NCBI GenBank assembly: GCA_009779255.1
Contig: WREQ01000006.1
Location: 1 to 46,941 of the forward strand
Direction of reading: 5' to 3'
Length of the DNA: 46,941 bases
Source of the DNA: Dehalococcoidia bacterium
GTDB taxonomy: Bacteria > Chloroflexota > Dehalococcoidia > Dehalococcoidales > UBA1222
Part shown: piece after piece, positions 15,753 to 23,689 of the stretch
Layout of the letters: every line of letters begins with the position of its first letter
How positions within the stretch are numbered: position 1 is the stretch's first letter
Notes under the pieces: model-generated
Told to the model about the DNA's origin: nothing
Database searches by the model: none
The model's input: only the letters and a program-made list of their open reading frames with translations
Program-made: the position numbers and the translations under genes

Positions 15753-17063
15753 ATGGCACATACATGGCAGAATTACTACGACGAACTTAAAAAATATATT
15801 GCCGATCATCCCGCGATCAAGATAACCCCCAAGGTCGTGACGCTTTTTGATGACGAGCGTCCGGAGTTTTATCGTCTCTTTGACGCAGTGCGCACTGCCT
15901 TCGTCAGGGAACGCTTCGCTGCCCAACTCGAGAAGGCATACGACATGGGACGGGGCTGGAAAGAGGCCTGCGATACGGTCAAGAGCGAGATGTTTCTTGA
16001 AGGCATCGATGTGCAGTCCCACCTGAAGTGGTTCTTGGATGATCCGGTGTACGGGCTGATGCACTGGCTGTTCGATCCGCTGTTTGATCTTCTTAAAGAT
16101 AAAATTGATCTCGACGGCTTTATCGCGGCAGGTGATGCGGTGGTGAGCGAACGGTTCCGGCTGTTGTACCGTGAGGGTTACGAACGCTGGGGGACACTGG
16201 CGTTGTTGCATCTGCTTGCTCCCGACCGCCTGTGGCTGGGCAAAACGCACGATTTCTACACTGACAATTTCTTGGAAAAAGACATCGTCGAAGGGCTGAA
16301 CATAGACTGGGTGCATGATCCGGAGGAGTCGAAAAAGCTCGTGTTTAACAACCTGATTCGCGCCTCGTTTGTGGTGCCTGATGTGCTGGTACACACCCCG
16401 AAGCTCAATACCTACATAGGCCTTAGGGCAGGCTGGTACGCCCCTCGCTGGAACGCCAAGGAAATCTCCAGACGGCACGAGTGGGTGGATCTGCTGCAGC
16501 TCTATCGTGATTATGGCACGGGGCAGATATGGCCTGATCTGACGCTGCTTGCCGCCGATGAGCGCCCGGAAGAGTTGCGGTTGATGGCTGACCACAAGCG
16601 CATGGCGCGCCCGGACGTGATAATCGAGTTCATGGAGGAGGATGAGTGGTGGGATGCCGCTCATGTCGAGGCTATTATTCGCCACGATTTGGTGAGTAAT
16701 CCGCGTTTCGGCACATTCATAATCTCTCGTGCTGCGGTGCCCGGCGAGGCCTTCCAGCCTCTTCCCGAAGTAGAGCTGCCGGTTCCCCCAGCGCCTCCCG
16801 TCGAAGATGTCCCCGCCTTGTCTGATGCTTCGTTGGACGAAAATGCTCCGGTGGAACCTGTAGAAAACGTTCCTGCCGCGCCGGTCGAACCCCCGCCCCC
16901 TCCGAAGGCGCGCCCCCTGAGCCTGGCGGAGCTACCACAAAGTGTGCAAGTCATCAGTGTCGGGTATGACATGGCCAAGCTGGCGCCGGTGATGGAAGCC
17001 ATGAAGGCGGCGGCGGCTCATGCCAAAGAGGTGTTTCTCAAGGCCGAGGCAGCCGGCGAGTAA
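15753..17063 (+). CDS. Unknown conserved-looking protein with proline-rich hinge, last gene of the molybdenum operon
   Basis: I do not recognise this 436-aa protein. The start is the ATG at 15753, preceded by GTGGAGAGA; the ORF-track start lies inside xdhC. Residues 1-~335 are a globular, Trp/Tyr/Asp-rich region ('HLKWFLDDPVYGLMHWLF', 'FIISRAAVPGEAF') without signal peptide or membrane segment. A roughly 80-residue acidic, Pro/Val/Glu-rich linker follows ('PVPPAPPVEDVP', 'PVEPPPPPKARPLSL'). The tail is a short Ala/Lys-rich helix ('VMEAMKAAAAHAKEVF'). It sits 22 bp after xdhC and before a terminator, so it is probably cotranscribed with the maturation genes. A role in that pathway is inference from position only. 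Confidence 0.8.
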   Translation: MAHTWQNYYDELKKYIADHPAIKITPKVVTLFDDERPEFYRLFDAVRTAFVRERFAAQLEKAYDMGRGWKEACDTVKSEMFLEGIDVQSHLKWFLDDPVYGLMHWLFDPLFDLLKDKIDLDGFIAAGDAVVSERFRLLYREGYERWGTLALLHLLAPDRLWLGKTHDFYTDNFLEKDIVEGLNIDWVHDPEESKKLVFNNLIRASFVVPDVLVHTPKLNTYIGLRAGWYAPRWNAKEISRRHEWVDLLQLYRDYGTGQIWPDLTLLAADERPEELRLMADHKRMARPDVIIEFMEEDEWWDAAHVEAIIRHDLVSNPRFGTFIISRAAVPGEAFQPLPEVELPVPPAPPVEDVPALSDASLDENAPVEPVENVPAAPVEPPPPPKARPLSLAELPQSVQVISVGYDMAKLAPVMEAMKAAAAHAKEVFLKAEAAGE

Positions 17064-17091
17064 CAGCGCGGCTGGTTCAACCTAAAGTACC

Positions 17092-17118
17092 AAAAAGGGA
17101 GCGGCACGCTCCCTTTTT
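17092..17118. terminator. Bidirectional intrinsic terminator
   Basis: AAAAAGGGAGCG, loop GCA and CGCTCCCTTTTT form a perfect 12-bp stem with A- and T-tracts on both sides. It ends the molybdenum operon on the plus strand and touches the stop codon of cobJ on the minus strand. Confidence 0.93.
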
Positions 17119-17860
17119 AATATCCCGCTCCAGGTAGATATGGCCGTGGTGTCACCATGCGCCCGTCCAGCGTGTAGGTCTGCGAATTGCCGATGATGAT
17201 GAGTGTATCAGCGGCGAGTTTTTCGGTCTCAATTTGCGCCATGGTGGTTATCAGAATATTCTCATTGTGGGTCGCGGCTTGGCTCAGCAACCCGGCGGGG
17301 GTGTTGGGGCGGCGGAATCTTCCGATGATGGCTAGCGCTTCCTTGAGCCGCTCCGGGCCGAGCCTGCCCAGCGGGTTGAAGAGCGCGATTACGAAATCCG
17401 CTTCTGCCGCGGATGTGATCCTTTTCTGGATGGTTTCCCACGGAGCGCATTGGTCGGTGAGCGAGATGGCGGCGAAATCACCGCCCAGCGGCGCGCCTAT
17501 TCGTGCGGCGGCGTAGAGCGCCAGGTTAATCCCCGGTACAACCTCGACATCGGCGCTGAGGTTATGCTCCTTCAGATAGCCAAAAAAGGTGGCGGCGATG
17601 GCGTAAATTCCCGGATCGCCGTTGGAAACAATTGCCGCAGTCGCGCCGGTTTGCGCCTTTTCCAGCGCCAGCCGCGAGCGCTCCAGCGGATTGCTGGTTA
17701 CGGCCAGTAGCTCTTTCCCCTGTGTCAGCATGGCGATAAGCGCCAGTGTGTCTGGGTGGCCGATAATCACCCCGGCGCGCCCGATAGCCTCGCGTGCCTG
17801 CGGAGTGATCATTTCCGGCTGCCCCGGGCCGATGCCAACAAGCATAATTTTGCCGTTCAT
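17117..17860 (-). CDS. cobJ: Precorrin-3B/cobalt-factor III C17-methyltransferase CobJ
   Basis: This 247-aa SAM-dependent tetrapyrrole methylase acts in corrin ring synthesis, methylating C17 with ring contraction. It opens 'MLVGIGPGQPEMITPQA' and shows the family segments 'AAIVSNGDPGIYAIAATFFG', 'VVPGINLALYAAARIGAPLG' and 'FVIALFNPLGR', ending 'GRMVTPRPYLPGAGY'. Start 'MNGKIMLVGIG' at 17860 is chosen over the ORF-track ATG four codons upstream on family fit. It stands alone; no other cobalamin gene is nearby, so either the pathway is scattered or this is a salvage-era remnant. Confidence 0.85.
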   Translation of the reverse strand: MNGKIMLVGIGPGQPEMITPQAREAIGRAGVIIGHPDTLALIAMLTQGKELLAVTSNPLERSRLALEKAQTGATAAIVSNGDPGIYAIAATFFGYLKEHNLSADVEVVPGINLALYAAARIGAPLGGDFAAISLTDQCAPWETIQKRITSAAEADFVIALFNPLGRLGPERLKEALAIIGRFRRPNTPAGLLSQAATHNENILITTMAQIETEKLAADTLIIIGNSQTYTLDGRMVTPRPYLPGAGY

Positions 17861-17912
17861 TGGCACTAGCATAGTTCAGAGGCGCGGGCGCGTCAAGCGG
17901 GGGTGGGAGAAT

Positions 17913-18116
17913 CTATTTTGTCAGCGACCAGATCAGCGTTATAATCCAGCCGACGCCGGACCATCCCAGAAACAAATTTACCAGTACGATGGCAGCGGCG
18001 TTGCGATGCCGCCGCGATATGGCGATTATACTGGGCAGGAAATAAAGCGCCAGACTAACCGCTATACCTACTACGGCAATCAGTATCGTGAACCATTCAA
18101 AACCAGCAATGTTCAT
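17913..18116 (-). CDS. Superinfection-immunity-like small membrane protein
   Basis: This 67-aa protein has two membrane spans around a basic loop ('ISRRHRNAAAIVLVNLFLGW') and ends 'GWSGVGWIITLIWSLTK'. This is the pattern of the Imm_superinfect family, named after a phage T4 protein but widespread in bacterial chromosomes without phage. GAGGAG precedes the ATG by 7 bp. A phage-exclusion role in this organism is unproven. It lies next to a decayed restriction-modification gene. Confidence 0.75.
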   Translation of the reverse strand: MNIAGFEWFTILIAVVGIAVSLALYFLPSIIAISRRHRNAAAIVLVNLFLGWSGVGWIITLIWSLTK

Positions 18117-18172
18117 TGTAAAGCTCCTCGTTCAAGTATTTTTAAGCCCTAATCCACATTGGTGAATGCGCA

Positions 18173-18181
18173 TGCTATACT
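18173..18181 (+). promoter_or_regulatory. Extended -10 element upstream of the MmeI-like pseudogene
   Basis: TGCTATACT fits an extended -10 (TGnTATAAT) about 40 bp before the ATG at 18220. No good -35 is seen. Confidence 0.4.
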
Positions 18182-18219
18182 ATTCGCGTCTACTATAGCT
18201 GTAATCATGGAGTAAATCA

Positions 18220-19467
18220 ATGGCACTCTCATGGAATGAAATTCAGTCCAAAGCCATAGCATTTTCAAAGCGTTGGGAGGCCGCTCACAAGGAAGAGGCT
18301 CAAGCCCAGTCATTCACCACTGACTTCCTGCGTGTTTTCGGCGTTTCTGACCCTGAAGCCATCGGCGATTTCGAATACAAAGTACCCCTGTCAGACGGCA
18401 AAATGGGCTATATAGACTATGTTTGGAAACAACCCCCACCGCCTGCGGGCGGTACCCCCTTTGAAAAGGGGGCAGGGGAAACAAGCCCCCTTTCTGCGGT
18501 AGCGGGAATAAAGGGGGTGTCACGAAGTGACGGGGGTTTGTTCATCTGCGGCAGCGACGGGGCGAAGATTCCAGCGAAAAACATCAACCCCTACCTCCTT
18601 GAAGCCCCGACCGTTTTTATCGAGAGCCGTAGCAAACCAATTTGCGATGTGCCGAATATGAGTCTTGGCAACCAACCGATAGACGGAGGTCATTATCTAT
18701 TTACGGCAGAAGAAAAAGAGGAGTTTTTGAAAAAAGAACCGCAGGCGGAAAAATGGTTTCGTCCGTGGATAGGTTCACATGAATTTATTAATCGTTATTA
18801 CCGCTATTTTTTGTTTTTGAAAAATTGTTCTCCTGCGGAATTGCGCACAATGCCCGAAGCAATGAAACGGGTTGAAGCGGTAAAAATGTTTCGGCTTGAA
18901 AGCAATCGTGAAGTTACGAAACAACTGGCTGAAACACCGCGAGAATTTGCTTTCACCAATATCTCCGATGGAACATTTATCGTTGTCCCCGAAGTTTCAT
19001 CAGAACGCCGCAGATACATTCCTATTGGTTTTCTCACGCCAGAAATTCTGTGCAGTAATCTTGTAAAAATCATCCCCAACGCCACGCTTTACCATTTCGG
19101 AATTTTGACATCATCCGTCCACATGGCGTGGACGCGGGCAGTATGCGGACGCTTGAAAAGCGATTACCGTTATTCTAATACGCTTGTCTACAACAACTTC
19201 CCGTGGCCAGAGGCACCTGATAAAGAAAAAGCTACAATAGAAAAGTTAGCGCAAGCTGTTCTTGGCGCTCGCGCAGTATTCTCTGATAGTTCTCTTGCCG
19301 ATCTATACGACCCGCTGACCATGCCGTCGGAATTATTAAAAGTTCACCAGAAACTCGACCGCGCCGTGATGAAGCTGTATGGATTTGATCCTAAGACTAC
19401 TGAGCTTGAGATTGTTGCGGAGTTGCTGGGGCGATACAAGGAACTTGCTGACAATGATATTAAATGA
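18220..19467 (+). pseudogene. Internally deleted MmeI/DrmMI-type restriction-methyltransferase
   Basis: The 415-codon frame is open, but the protein is a chimera. Residues 1-~69 match the MmeI-type N-terminal nuclease domain up to 'GYIDYVWK', keeping the first catalytic Asp. Residues ~70-107 are translated from a palindromic repeat ('PPPPAGGTPFEKG'). From 'AKNINPYLLEAP' on, the target-recognition and C-terminal regions are intact ('VSSERRRYIPIGFL', 'AVCGRLKSDYRYS'). The ExK of the nuclease and the whole SAM-binding and NPPF catalytic core are missing, against the roughly 900 or more residues usual for the family. It should have no restriction or methylation activity; whether the DNA-recognition half is expressed is unknown. 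Confidence 0.8.
18428..18542. repeat. ~115-bp palindromic G/C-run repeat inside the MmeI-like gene
   Basis: The segment is bounded by AACAACCCCC and GGGGGTTTGTT (near-perfect inverted ends) and contains inner hairpins such as CCCCCTTTGAAAAGGGGG and TGTCACGAAGTGAC. Translated, it gives the 'PP.PP..KG' type peptides known from dispersed palindromic repeats of many bacteria. No frame-breaking stop occurs in the host frame. Confidence 0.8.
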
Positions 19468-19662
19468 CTGAAGCAATTTAGGTCGCTTTAATCGTAATTT
19501 GTTCCAGCAATAAGTCACTCATGTAGGTTTCTGATATTTACGAGTAGTCTTGATTTCTGCATCGAACTTTAAATGGTGACGTATTACAAGATTGTCGCAG
19601 GGTCTTTGACGCATGCTACTTTTCATGACATACTTTACCTCTGGAGAAATTTTCTTTTGGCT

Positions 19663-20268
19663 ATGACCGCGTCTAAAACATCCTGCGTATCGGCGGTTCT
19701 GCTGGCCGCCGGCAAGAGTACCCGCATGGGGGAAAATAAGTTGCTGTTGCCTTTCGGCGGCGGCACTGTGATTGAGCGCACCCTTGACAACCTGCTGGCC
19801 TCGCGCGCCGGTGAGGTGATCGTTGTCCTCGGCTCGAAGGCGGATGAAATCGGTGCCCGTATTGGCAGGCGCGGGGTAACGCAGGTGTTCAATGAAAACT
19901 ACGCGCGCGGTATGAGTACCTCGCTGACCGCCGGCCTTAAGTTGGTAAATCCCGAGGCGCGTTTTGTGCTGGTGGCGCTGGGCGACCAGCCTCTGATTTC
20001 TCCCTATATCTACAACAAGTTGATTGCGGCGGCTGTTGCCACCCGCAAGGGTATTGTGATTCCGGTGCGCCGCGGCGAGCGCGGCAATCCTATCCTGATC
20101 GCTGCTTACTACAAGACGGAGCTACTTAAGCAGAGCGGCGACGTTGGTGGGCGCGAACTACTCAAGGCTCACTCAGGCGACATCCTAGAGGTGCCGGTAT
20201 CCTCCGGCAGCGTGCTGGTCAATCTCAACACCCCTGATGAATACCGTAAGCATCTCGTGAACGTTTAG
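19663..20268 (+). CDS. mocA: Molybdenum cofactor cytidylyltransferase-like protein MocA
   Basis: This 201-aa nucleotidyltransferase transfers CMP (or GMP) to molybdopterin cofactor. It has the GT-A signature 'LLAAGKSTRMGENKLLLPF', the metal-binding 'ALGDQPLISP' and 'RRGERGNPILI', plus 'VGGRELLKAHSGDILEVPV' near the C-terminus. MocA-type enzymes serve xanthine dehydrogenase-family hydroxylases, which fits the XdhC/YqeB/YqeC genes upstream. I use the ATG at 19663; a TTG two codons earlier has slightly better spacing to GGAG. The ORF-track start adds 30 non-family residues. The MoeA-like gene follows 27 bp later. Confidence 0.88.
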   Translation: MTASKTSCVSAVLLAAGKSTRMGENKLLLPFGGGTVIERTLDNLLASRAGEVIVVLGSKADEIGARIGRRGVTQVFNENYARGMSTSLTAGLKLVNPEARFVLVALGDQPLISPYIYNKLIAAAVATRKGIVIPVRRGERGNPILIAAYYKTELLKQSGDVGGRELLKAHSGDILEVPVSSGSVLVNLNTPDEYRKHLVNV

Positions 20269-20295
20269 CAATTTTTATCTCCGGAGAAGCCGTCC

Positions 20296-21303
20296 ATGAT
20301 TAAAAAAGTACCGATTCATGATGCCGCCGGCATGACGCTGGGTCACGACCTGACCCGCGGCGCGGAGACGCTTTTCCGGCGTGGCTGGGTGTTGCGTCGC
20401 GAGGATATTCCGGCAGCGCTCGATTCTGGAAAGGCCCATGTTTACGTCATGACGGATGGGGAAGCGGACGTCAACGAGGAAGACGCCGCTTATCGCCTGT
20501 CTGACGCCTTCGCCGGTGCGGGGTTCCGTCGCTCTGATATCAAGGAGGGGCGCATTGATTTTATTGCCGCCGCGCGCGGTGTGTTAAAGGTAAATATGTC
20601 GCTGTTGGGTGAAATAAACGCCGCTGGCCGCGTGGTGCTGGCCACCCGTCACACCGGCACCGTCTGCGAACTGGATATGGTGGTCGCTGGCGCCAAGATT
20701 ATTCCGCTGTACATCCCCGACGCAGGGTTGCGCACTGTCGAAAATCTGTGCCGCGAAAAGGGACCGGTGCTGAAACTCCTGCCGTTCGTCCTCAAGCGCG
20801 CCGGTGTGGTGGTCGTCGGCACAGAGTTCTTCAGGGGAGAGGCCGAGGAGAAGTTCACCGAACTGATCTGGCGCAAGATGGAGGCGTTGGGGGCGCAGGT
20901 GATTCACTCTGTAATCGTACCAGATGACGAGCGGCAGATTGCCGATGCCGTTATTGATATGAAAACACGCGGGGCGGAAATCATTTTTGCCTGCGGCGGT
21001 TTTGGCGTCGATCCTGATGATGTGACAACAGAGGCGGTGGAGCTCGCCGGCGCCGAAATTGTTTCTTACGGTGCGCCGGTTATGCCGGGCAGTTCCTGTC
21101 TGGTAGCCTATCTGGACGGCGTTCCGGTGCTGGGCGCTCCCACCTGCGCATTATGGAACAAGGCGACGGTAATGGACGTGTTTTTACCGCGTATGCTGGC
21201 TGAAGACCGCATCATGCGTGACGAGGTGGCAGCGTTGGGGCATGGCGGGTTGTGTCTTTCCTGCCAGCCGTGCAAATATCCGTTGTGCCCGTTCTGCAAA
21301 TAG
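20296..21303 (+). CDS. MoeA-like molybdopterin-binding protein with C-terminal cysteine cluster
   Basis: This 335-aa protein has a MoeA-type N-terminal part ('MIKKVPIHDAAGMTLGHDLT') and a molybdopterin-binding MoCF_biosynth domain from about residue 170 ('GVVVVGTEFFRGEAEEKF', 'IIFACGGFGVDPDDVTTEA', 'PGSSCLVAYLDGVPVLGAP'). It probably binds the cofactor during metal insertion or delivery for molybdenum hydroxylases. The last 20 residues carry 'CLSCQPCKYPLCPFCK', five cysteines that could bind a metal or Fe-S cluster. A related CxxC...C tail occurs in the hydroxylase-associated members I recall. It forms a two-gene unit with mocA. Confidence 0.82.
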   Translation: MIKKVPIHDAAGMTLGHDLTRGAETLFRRGWVLRREDIPAALDSGKAHVYVMTDGEADVNEEDAAYRLSDAFAGAGFRRSDIKEGRIDFIAAARGVLKVNMSLLGEINAAGRVVLATRHTGTVCELDMVVAGAKIIPLYIPDAGLRTVENLCREKGPVLKLLPFVLKRAGVVVVGTEFFRGEAEEKFTELIWRKMEALGAQVIHSVIVPDDERQIADAVIDMKTRGAEIIFACGGFGVDPDDVTTEAVELAGAEIVSYGAPVMPGSSCLVAYLDGVPVLGAPTCALWNKATVMDVFLPRMLAEDRIMRDEVAALGHGGLCLSCQPCKYPLCPFCK

Positions 21304-21409
21304 GGGATTTACGGCTGCTTGGCTATCCCCGTTTGTGGAAGCGGTAGCTCTCATGTTGCGCATGGTGTCGATAAAGCTGTGGTCGGCGTCCTTGATTTGT
21401 TGCGCAGGC

Positions 21410-22171
21410 CTAGGGGCGGATTGGTATGCCGCGTTGTTTCAGATAGTCCTTGACTTCGGCAACACTGTGTTTGCCGTAATGGAAAATACTGGCCGCCAGC
21501 ACGGCGTCAGCACCACCTTCATCCAGCGCAGCGTATAAATCTTCCAGACTGCCGGCGCCGCCGGAGGCAATCACCGGAATGTTTACCTCTTTCGATATCC
21601 GCCGCGTCAGTTCGATGTCGTAGCCGCAACAGTGTCCGTCGGCGTCCATACTGGTGAGCAGGATTTCACCGGCACCCAGTTCCGCGGCTTTTTTGGCCCA
21701 CTCGATGGCGTCCAGCTCCGTGAGGGTCTGGCCGCTTTTAACGTATACACTCCATCCGGCTTCGTTTTCCCGGCGGCGGGCGTCGATGGCGACCACGATG
21801 CACTGGCTGCCGAAGCGCGCCGCTCCCTCGCTGATGAGCTGCGGGTTTTTCACCGCGGCGGTATTGAGCGATACCTTGTCGGCTCCGGCGCGTAGCAGTT
21901 TCTGTATATCTTCGATACTGCGCAGCCCTCCACCCACGGTAAGCGGCATGAACAGCTTTTCCGAGATGCGTTCAACCATTTCCGCCGTGGTGTCGCGTCC
22001 CTCCGGGGTGGCGGTGATGTCGAGGAAAACCAGCTCGTCGGCACCGCCTTTGTAATAAAAATCCGCCAGTTCCACAGGGTCTCCGGCGTCACGCAGATTT
22101 AGAAAGCTGGTGCCCTTGACCACGCGTCCGTCCTTGACGTCCAGGCAGGGAATAATGCGTCTGGTTAACAT
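21410..22171 (-). CDS. hisF: Imidazole glycerol phosphate synthase, cyclase subunit HisF
   Basis: This 253-aa (beta/alpha)8 barrel converts PRFAR plus ammonia into imidazole glycerol phosphate and AICAR. '[15 protein letters not shown]' carries the catalytic Asp near residue 11; phosphate-binding segments '[11 protein letters not shown]' and '[13 protein letters not shown]' are intact. The loop usually reading DGTKxGYD is 'DGHCCGYD' here, which keeps the Asp but replaces Thr and Lys. The start overlaps the end of hisH by 7 bp, so the two subunits are made together. Other his genes are not in the window. Confidence 0.94.
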   Translation of the reverse strand: MLTRRIIPCLDVKDGRVVKGTSFLNLRDAGDPVELADFYYKGGADELVFLDITATPEGRDTTAEMVERISEKLFMPLTVGGGLRSIEDIQKLLRAGADKVSLNTAAVKNPQLISEGAARFGSQCIVVAIDARRRENEAGWSVYVKSGQTLTELDAIEWAKKAAELGAGEILLTSMDADGHCCGYDIELTRRISKEVNIPVIASGGAGSLEDLYAALDEGGADAVLAASIFHYGKHSVAEVKDYLKQRGIPIRP

Positions 22172-22794
22172 GTCCTGCCTCCCAGTGCCAGGCGCAGGAA
22201 GTTGCCGTAAAGGCGCAACCCCGTTTCGCCGCTCTTCTCCGGGTGGAACTGAGTGGCGATCACGCTACCCTGCGCGAGGACTGAGCAGAATTGCTCGCCA
22301 TAATCGGTGGCGCCGATAACCGCTGTTTTATCCTGCGGGTCGGCGTAATAGCTATGCACGAAATAGAAATAGGCGTTGTCAGGGATACCTTCGAAAATGG
22401 TATGGCTACGGAGTTGTTTTACCTGGTTCCAGCCCATGTGGGGGATTTTATGATTTTCCGGCAGTTTTCGCACCAGTCCGGGCACGATGTTCAGGCATGG
22501 GACATCCCCTCCTTCCTCCGTAGTGCCCATGAGGACTTGAAGACCCAAACAGACGCCCAGAAGGGGTAGATTGCGTTTGCCCCGCTCTTGTAGCGCCTCT
22601 GCAAGGCCAAGCCGTGTCAACTCAGTCATCGCCGCGCTTCCCTCCCCTACGCCGGGCAGGATGACGGCTGCGGCGGATGTGATTTCGGCGGGGTCAGCCG
22701 TGAGATGCGGCTCATGGCCCAGCGAGCGCACGGCGTTTACCACGCTGCGCAGATTGCCAGCTCCATAATCCACGATGACGATTTTAGTATTCAT
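22165..22794 (-). CDS. hisH: Imidazole glycerol phosphate synthase, glutaminase subunit HisH
   Basis: This 209-aa class I glutamine amidotransferase feeds ammonia to HisF. The nucleophile is in '[11 protein letters not shown]' and the His-Glu pair in '[10 protein letters not shown]'. The start is '[20 protein letters not shown]' at 22794; the ORF-track start adds 29 residues that do not fit the family. The length is standard. Confidence 0.94.
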   Translation of the reverse strand: MNTKIVIVDYGAGNLRSVVNAVRSLGHEPHLTADPAEITSAAAVILPGVGEGSAAMTELTRLGLAEALQERGKRNLPLLGVCLGLQVLMGTTEEGGDVPCLNIVPGLVRKLPENHKIPHMGWNQVKQLRSHTIFEGIPDNAYFYFVHSYYADPQDKTAVIGATDYGEQFCSVLAQGSVIATQFHPEKSGETGLRLYGNFLRLALGGRTC

Positions 22795-22927
22795 ATCTTG
22801 AATAAAAACGGCAGACCGGTGCCGGATGAAACAAACATGATAAATAAAACGGGTGGGGATGTCAAACTGATGCGTTGACACAAAACTAACAACGCCCGCC
22901 TTGCCTGAATGTCAAAAGAGTTGGCAG

Positions 22928-23187
22928 TTATGGCGCAGGTGAGTACGAATACCAATATCCATTACTGTAGTATTCCACCTGCCAGTAGACACCGTAGAAT
23001 ATGGTGTTACCCATGTATGAACCCAGTACCTGGGTTCCATTATAGGCTTGGTATCTAAAGTCATCAGCCGCCCACTGGTCCGTAAAGTGGTCTTGCCCAC
23101 GAAAATTGTACCAATTCCATCTTTAGTCTGACACTATGTCAATGCCAGCAATGTTAAGGATAGTCCGATTGATACTAACTTTTTCAT
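22928..23187 (-). pseudogene. Broken gene for a small secreted aromatic-rich protein
   Basis: A strong GGGAGGA precedes an ATG at 23187 that opens a signal peptide, 'MKKLVSIGLSLTLLALT', but the frame hits TAG after 17 codons. A different frame then reads 'RWNWYNFRGQDHFTDQWA', 'YMGNTIFYGVYWQVEYYSNG' and 'YWYSYSPAP' before a stop at 22928. The aromatic-rich composition looks like a real exported protein, so the gene seems damaged by a frameshift and a stop. I do not recognise the family. It follows a lipoprotein gene with a similar 'MKKLK' start, 26 bp apart. Confidence 0.55.
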
Positions 23188-23213
23188 TTATTTTTCCTCC
23201 CGCTAATTTACAG

Positions 23214-23657
23214 TTATGCTGTGTGTATATTGTGTAGTGCTTCTATATCGGCTATTGTCAATAAGCCTTCGTCGTAAGCAATGACTAGCTCATAAAGTAT
23301 CCCTGAATTCCATATGATAATGGTTTCCCAAGTACTATGTTGAAATACAAATCCGGCAACTTCATAGGGTGGAGGGACTGAAGGAGGTCCTATTAGACCT
23401 CCCATAATTACAGCAACACTCGCGTTGTAGGTGCCATAGTATTTGGCAATATAAAAATCCTCCAGTTTATAGTTTCCGTAGGTATTGTCAATGTTTCTAA
23501 AACAATCAGCGACAATTTGTTTTTGCAATTCATTGCTTAATCCCGGATGATTTCGATAATTGTTCCACTCGTCACCAGCATTATTTTTGCACGCCACCAT
23601 CACAACAGGCGTGAACACAACCAACGATAGTAAAGCAATCAGCTTCAACTTTTTCAT
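23214..23657 (-). CDS. Small lipoprotein of unknown function
   Basis: This 147-aa protein starts 'MKKLKLIALLSLVVFTPVVMVAC', a lipoprotein signal peptide with Cys at position 23. The mature part has 'LEDFYIAKYYGTYNASVAV' and 'GILYELVIAYDEGLLTIADI'. That pattern (a 'YYGTYN' strand, then 'Y.L..AYe.GLLT..di') recurs in short lipoproteins of Firmicutes and others, to my recollection, with no known function. No clear ribosome-binding site precedes it; the ATG overlaps the stop of an 11-codon ORF. Confidence 0.7.
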   Translation of the reverse strand: MKKLKLIALLSLVVFTPVVMVACKNNAGDEWNNYRNHPGLSNELQKQIVADCFRNIDNTYGNYKLEDFYIAKYYGTYNASVAVIMGGLIGPPSVPPPYEVAGFVFQHSTWETIIIWNSGILYELVIAYDEGLLTIADIEALHNIHTA

Positions 23658-23689
23658 GTCAATATCGCTCGTGCACTAATTTGCTTCAT
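23654..23689 (-). CDS. Possible 11-aa leader peptide coupled to the lipoprotein
   Basis: ATG at 23689 is preceded by GGGGAAA and encodes 'MKQISARAILT'; its TGA overlaps the lipoprotein ATG as ATGA. As the lipoprotein has no visible ribosome-binding site of its own, translation of the mini-ORF could supply ribosomes to it. Chance is not excluded. Confidence 0.3.
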   Translation of the reverse strand: MKQISARAILT

